Notes under the pieces: generated by a model | The model's input: the letters and a program-made list of their open reading frames with translations, nothing else | What the model was told of the DNA's origin: nothing | Database searches by the model: none | Shown here: one piece after another, positions 6,616 to 7,168 of the stretch | How the letters are laid out: each line of letters starts with the position of its first letter | How positions within the stretch are numbered: the first letter of the stretch is position 1 | Program-made: the position numbers and the translations under genes | Source: JBBQQK01 sp038216025 | Lineage (GTDB): Bacteria; Patescibacteriota; UBA1384; XYA2-FULL-43-10; 1-14-0-10-43-13 | Length of the DNA: 7,168 nt | Direction: 5' to 3' | Assembly (NCBI GenBank): GCA_038216025.1 | Contig: JBBQQK010000056.1 | Coordinates: forward strand, 1-7,168

Positions 6616-6944
6616 GCGCATAGTGCTCCAGTAATTTTACTGAAGCGGGGATTGAAGTACTCGAGCTCAAACCTACGTATAGCTAAACGAACCGTTTCAG
6701 GATCATCAAACCAAAACCTAAGCCTGGCAATACACCTGGCAAAGCACCGGGCATATCTAGCGAATGCGTCTGTCGCATGTTCGCTCTCGATAACATAGCG
6801 TAACCACTCAATGTGGCCTATCAATCCGGCGATGACAGAGTCATCAGTGTATGATCGATACTCAGCGCCAGCCAAATCGAGCAGAATTGATCGGGCTTCT
6901 TTGAGCTTTTCGATCGTATCAAATTGTCCAAAGAAAGAATACAT
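6612..6944 (-). CDS. Arginine-rich 110-residue hypothetical protein
   Basis: I do not recognise a family. The predicted protein appears mostly alpha-helical and soluble: helix-like stretches include about 11-26, 36-53 (SVIAGLIGHIEWLRYVIE) and 57-78, where arginines recur every three to four residues (R63, R66, R70, R74, R76) next to cysteines C67 and C71. It has about 12 Arg and only 3 Lys, opposite to the lysine-rich operon proteins, and uses AGG and CGG codons; it also looks more GC-rich, which hints at a foreign origin. A GTG nine bases upstream (6953) would also be in frame, but the AAAGGTG Shine-Dalgarno (6959-6953) overlaps it and lies eight bases before ATG 6944, so ATG is chosen. A near-consensus promoter and a terminator bracket it as an independent single-gene unit, which makes it more credible than an ordinary short reading frame. 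It is convergent to the operon and next to a possible insertion sequence. Confidence 0.65.
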   Translation of the reverse strand: MYSFFGQFDTIEKLKEARSILLDLAGAEYRSYTDDSVIAGLIGHIEWLRYVIESEHATDAFARYARCFARCIARLRFWFDDPETVRLAIRRFELEYFNPRFSKITGALCA

Positions 6945-6952
6945 AGTACACA

Positions 6953-6959
6953 CACCTTT
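6953..6959 (-). promoter_or_regulatory. Shine-Dalgarno that fixes the start of the 110-residue gene
   Basis: The - strand reads AAAGGTG from 6959 to 6953, eight bases before ATG 6944. Using the in-frame GTG at 6953 would leave only one base after AAAGG, which is too close for initiation. This argues for the shorter product. Confidence 0.65.
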
Positions 6960-6973
6960 CTCTCTCTTAGTAT

Positions 6974-7002
6974 TTTATACAACATTTATTCGAATATATC
7001 AA
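6974..7002 (-). promoter_or_regulatory. Near-consensus sigma70-type promoter for the 110-residue gene
   Basis: On the - strand TTGATA (7002-6997) and TATAAA (6979-6974) match five of six positions each to the -35 and -10 consensus, and the spacer is exactly 17 bp. Predicted transcription start is near 6967, giving a leader of about 23 bases that contains the Shine-Dalgarno. This is the strongest promoter I can read in the window. Confidence 0.7.
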
Positions 7003-7031
7003 CTATTTCTGGGCTCTTCTTAAATTAGTGG

Positions 7032-7124
7032 GGTAAATTTGTACGTGGTTTAGCACGGAAAAGTTGTGCGTACAGGTTTCTAACAAAAAAAATGGTAGGC
7101 TCAATAGGGAAACGCAAATTTACC
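7032..7124. repeat. Outer 10-bp inverted repeat GGTAAATTTG / CAAATTTACC
   Basis: The arms at 7032-7041 and 7115-7124 are perfectly complementary over 10 bp, and a G-T wobble can extend the outer end by one base. The second arm lies just before the Shine-Dalgarno (7125-7132). The arms may be protein-binding sites in DNA or pair in a transcript that starts upstream of 7032. Confidence 0.6.
7040..7074 (+). repeat. Bulged stem-loop in the leader
   Basis: TGTAC (7040-7044) pairs with GTACA (7070-7074), and GCAC (7053-7056) with GTGC (7066-7069), leaving an eight-base bulge on the 5' side and a nine-base loop. It overlaps the outer 10-bp repeat by two bases, so the two cannot be fully formed together. 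Confidence 0.4.
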
Positions 7125-7141
7125 TAAGGAGGGCCTACCAT
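7092..7141 (+). promoter_or_regulatory. Start-codon-occluding hairpin and strong Shine-Dalgarno
   Basis: ATGGTAGGC (7092-7100) is a perfect 9-bp complement of GCCTACCAT (7133-7141). The second arm contains the A and T of the ATG start codon (7140-7142). The loop holds TAAGGAGG (7125-7132), an almost ideal Shine-Dalgarno seven bases before the start. In RNA the stem would hide the start codon while displaying the ribosome site at the edge of the loop, a design suited to translational control. Confidence 0.6.
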
Positions 7142-7168
7142 GAATTATGGTACCAAAAGCTTTTTCAA
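7140..7168 (+). CDS. 5' end of a gene, possibly a transposase
   Basis: The ATG at 7140 follows TAAGGAGG at seven-base spacing and opens MNYGTKSFF before the window ends, 29 bp in. The ribosome site makes the start convincing. Nine residues are too few to name a family; a transposase is suggested only by the repeat-rich, structured leader. Confidence 0.5.

Larger units (their letters stand above)
7012..7168 (+). mobile_element. Possible left end of an insertion sequence (truncated by the window)
   Basis: From about 7012 the character of the sequence changes: it opens with GGCTCTTC, contains several inverted repeats packed within 130 bp, and leads to a gene with an exceptionally strong ribosome site. 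This arrangement is typical of a transposase leader. GGCTCTTC at the edge resembles what I recall of ISL3-family ends, but this is memory, not a match I could verify. The right end and most of the putative transposase lie beyond the window, so neither the terminal inverted repeat nor a target duplication can be confirmed. An ordinary gene with a structured leader is the alternative. Confidence 0.35.

Noticed and set aside
6945..6953. Longer version of the 110-residue protein starting at GTG 6953
   Set aside because: The GTG overlaps the Shine-Dalgarno itself, leaving no room for a ribosome to initiate there; ATG 6944 has proper spacing.
6811..7023. A 70-codon + strand open frame crossing the - strand gene and its promoter
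   Set aside because: It has no Shine-Dalgarno, mirrors the coding of the - strand gene, and lacks motifs; the opposite strand has promoter, ribosome site and terminator.
1..7168. CRISPR array, tRNA or rRNA genes, or a defence system
   Set aside because: No regularly spaced direct repeats, cloverleaf-like sequence or rRNA-like blocks were seen, and no nuclease or defence-associated domain appears in any real gene.

Overview
The window looks like a stretch of a small-genome, AT-rich Patescibacteria (CPR) chromosome. Saccharibacteria or a relative is my best guess, from gene content and a lysine-rich, moderately AT-rich style; this is inference, not a database match. TGA is used as a stop in several genes, which argues against the recoded Gracilibacteria/SR1 lineages.

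Layout. Positions 1-87 hold the last 28 codons of an unidentified + strand gene. A PEGA-domain membrane-anchored protein follows on the - strand (152-868), with a TATAAT box placed so that its mRNA would be leaderless. A 145-bp divergent intergenic region separates it from a compact + strand operon (1014-6615): murA, mreB, two GT4-type glycosyltransferases, a WecG/TagA/CpsF-family glycosyltransferase and a small four-helix membrane protein. The junctions are overlaps of 1, 16, 4 and 11 bp, plus one 15-bp gap. Only murA has a clear Shine-Dalgarno sequence, so the distal genes probably depend on translational coupling.

How the genes fit together. MurA makes the committed peptidoglycan precursor, MreB organises elongation-mode wall synthesis, and the three glycosyltransferases plus the small membrane protein look like a module for a lipid-linked surface polysaccharide or teichoic-acid-like glycan. 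The operon therefore appears to couple wall growth to surface-glycan assembly. Two sequence oddities stand out: MreB lacks both glutamates of the usual catalytic-loop EEP motif (it reads KQP), and the TagA-like enzyme carries a hydrophobic insertion of about 35 residues just after its catalytic aspartate.

Right end. The operon meets a convergent - strand gene (6612-6944) for an arginine-rich 110-residue protein of unknown function. The two genes share one CTAG as the stop for both strands. The - strand gene has a near-consensus promoter and an intrinsic terminator lying inside the 3' coding end of the membrane-protein gene. From about 7012 the sequence resembles the left end of an insertion sequence: dense inverted repeats, a very strong Shine-Dalgarno, and the first nine codons of a gene whose start codon is locked into a 9-bp inverted repeat. 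Two of these inverted repeats interleave in a pseudoknot order.
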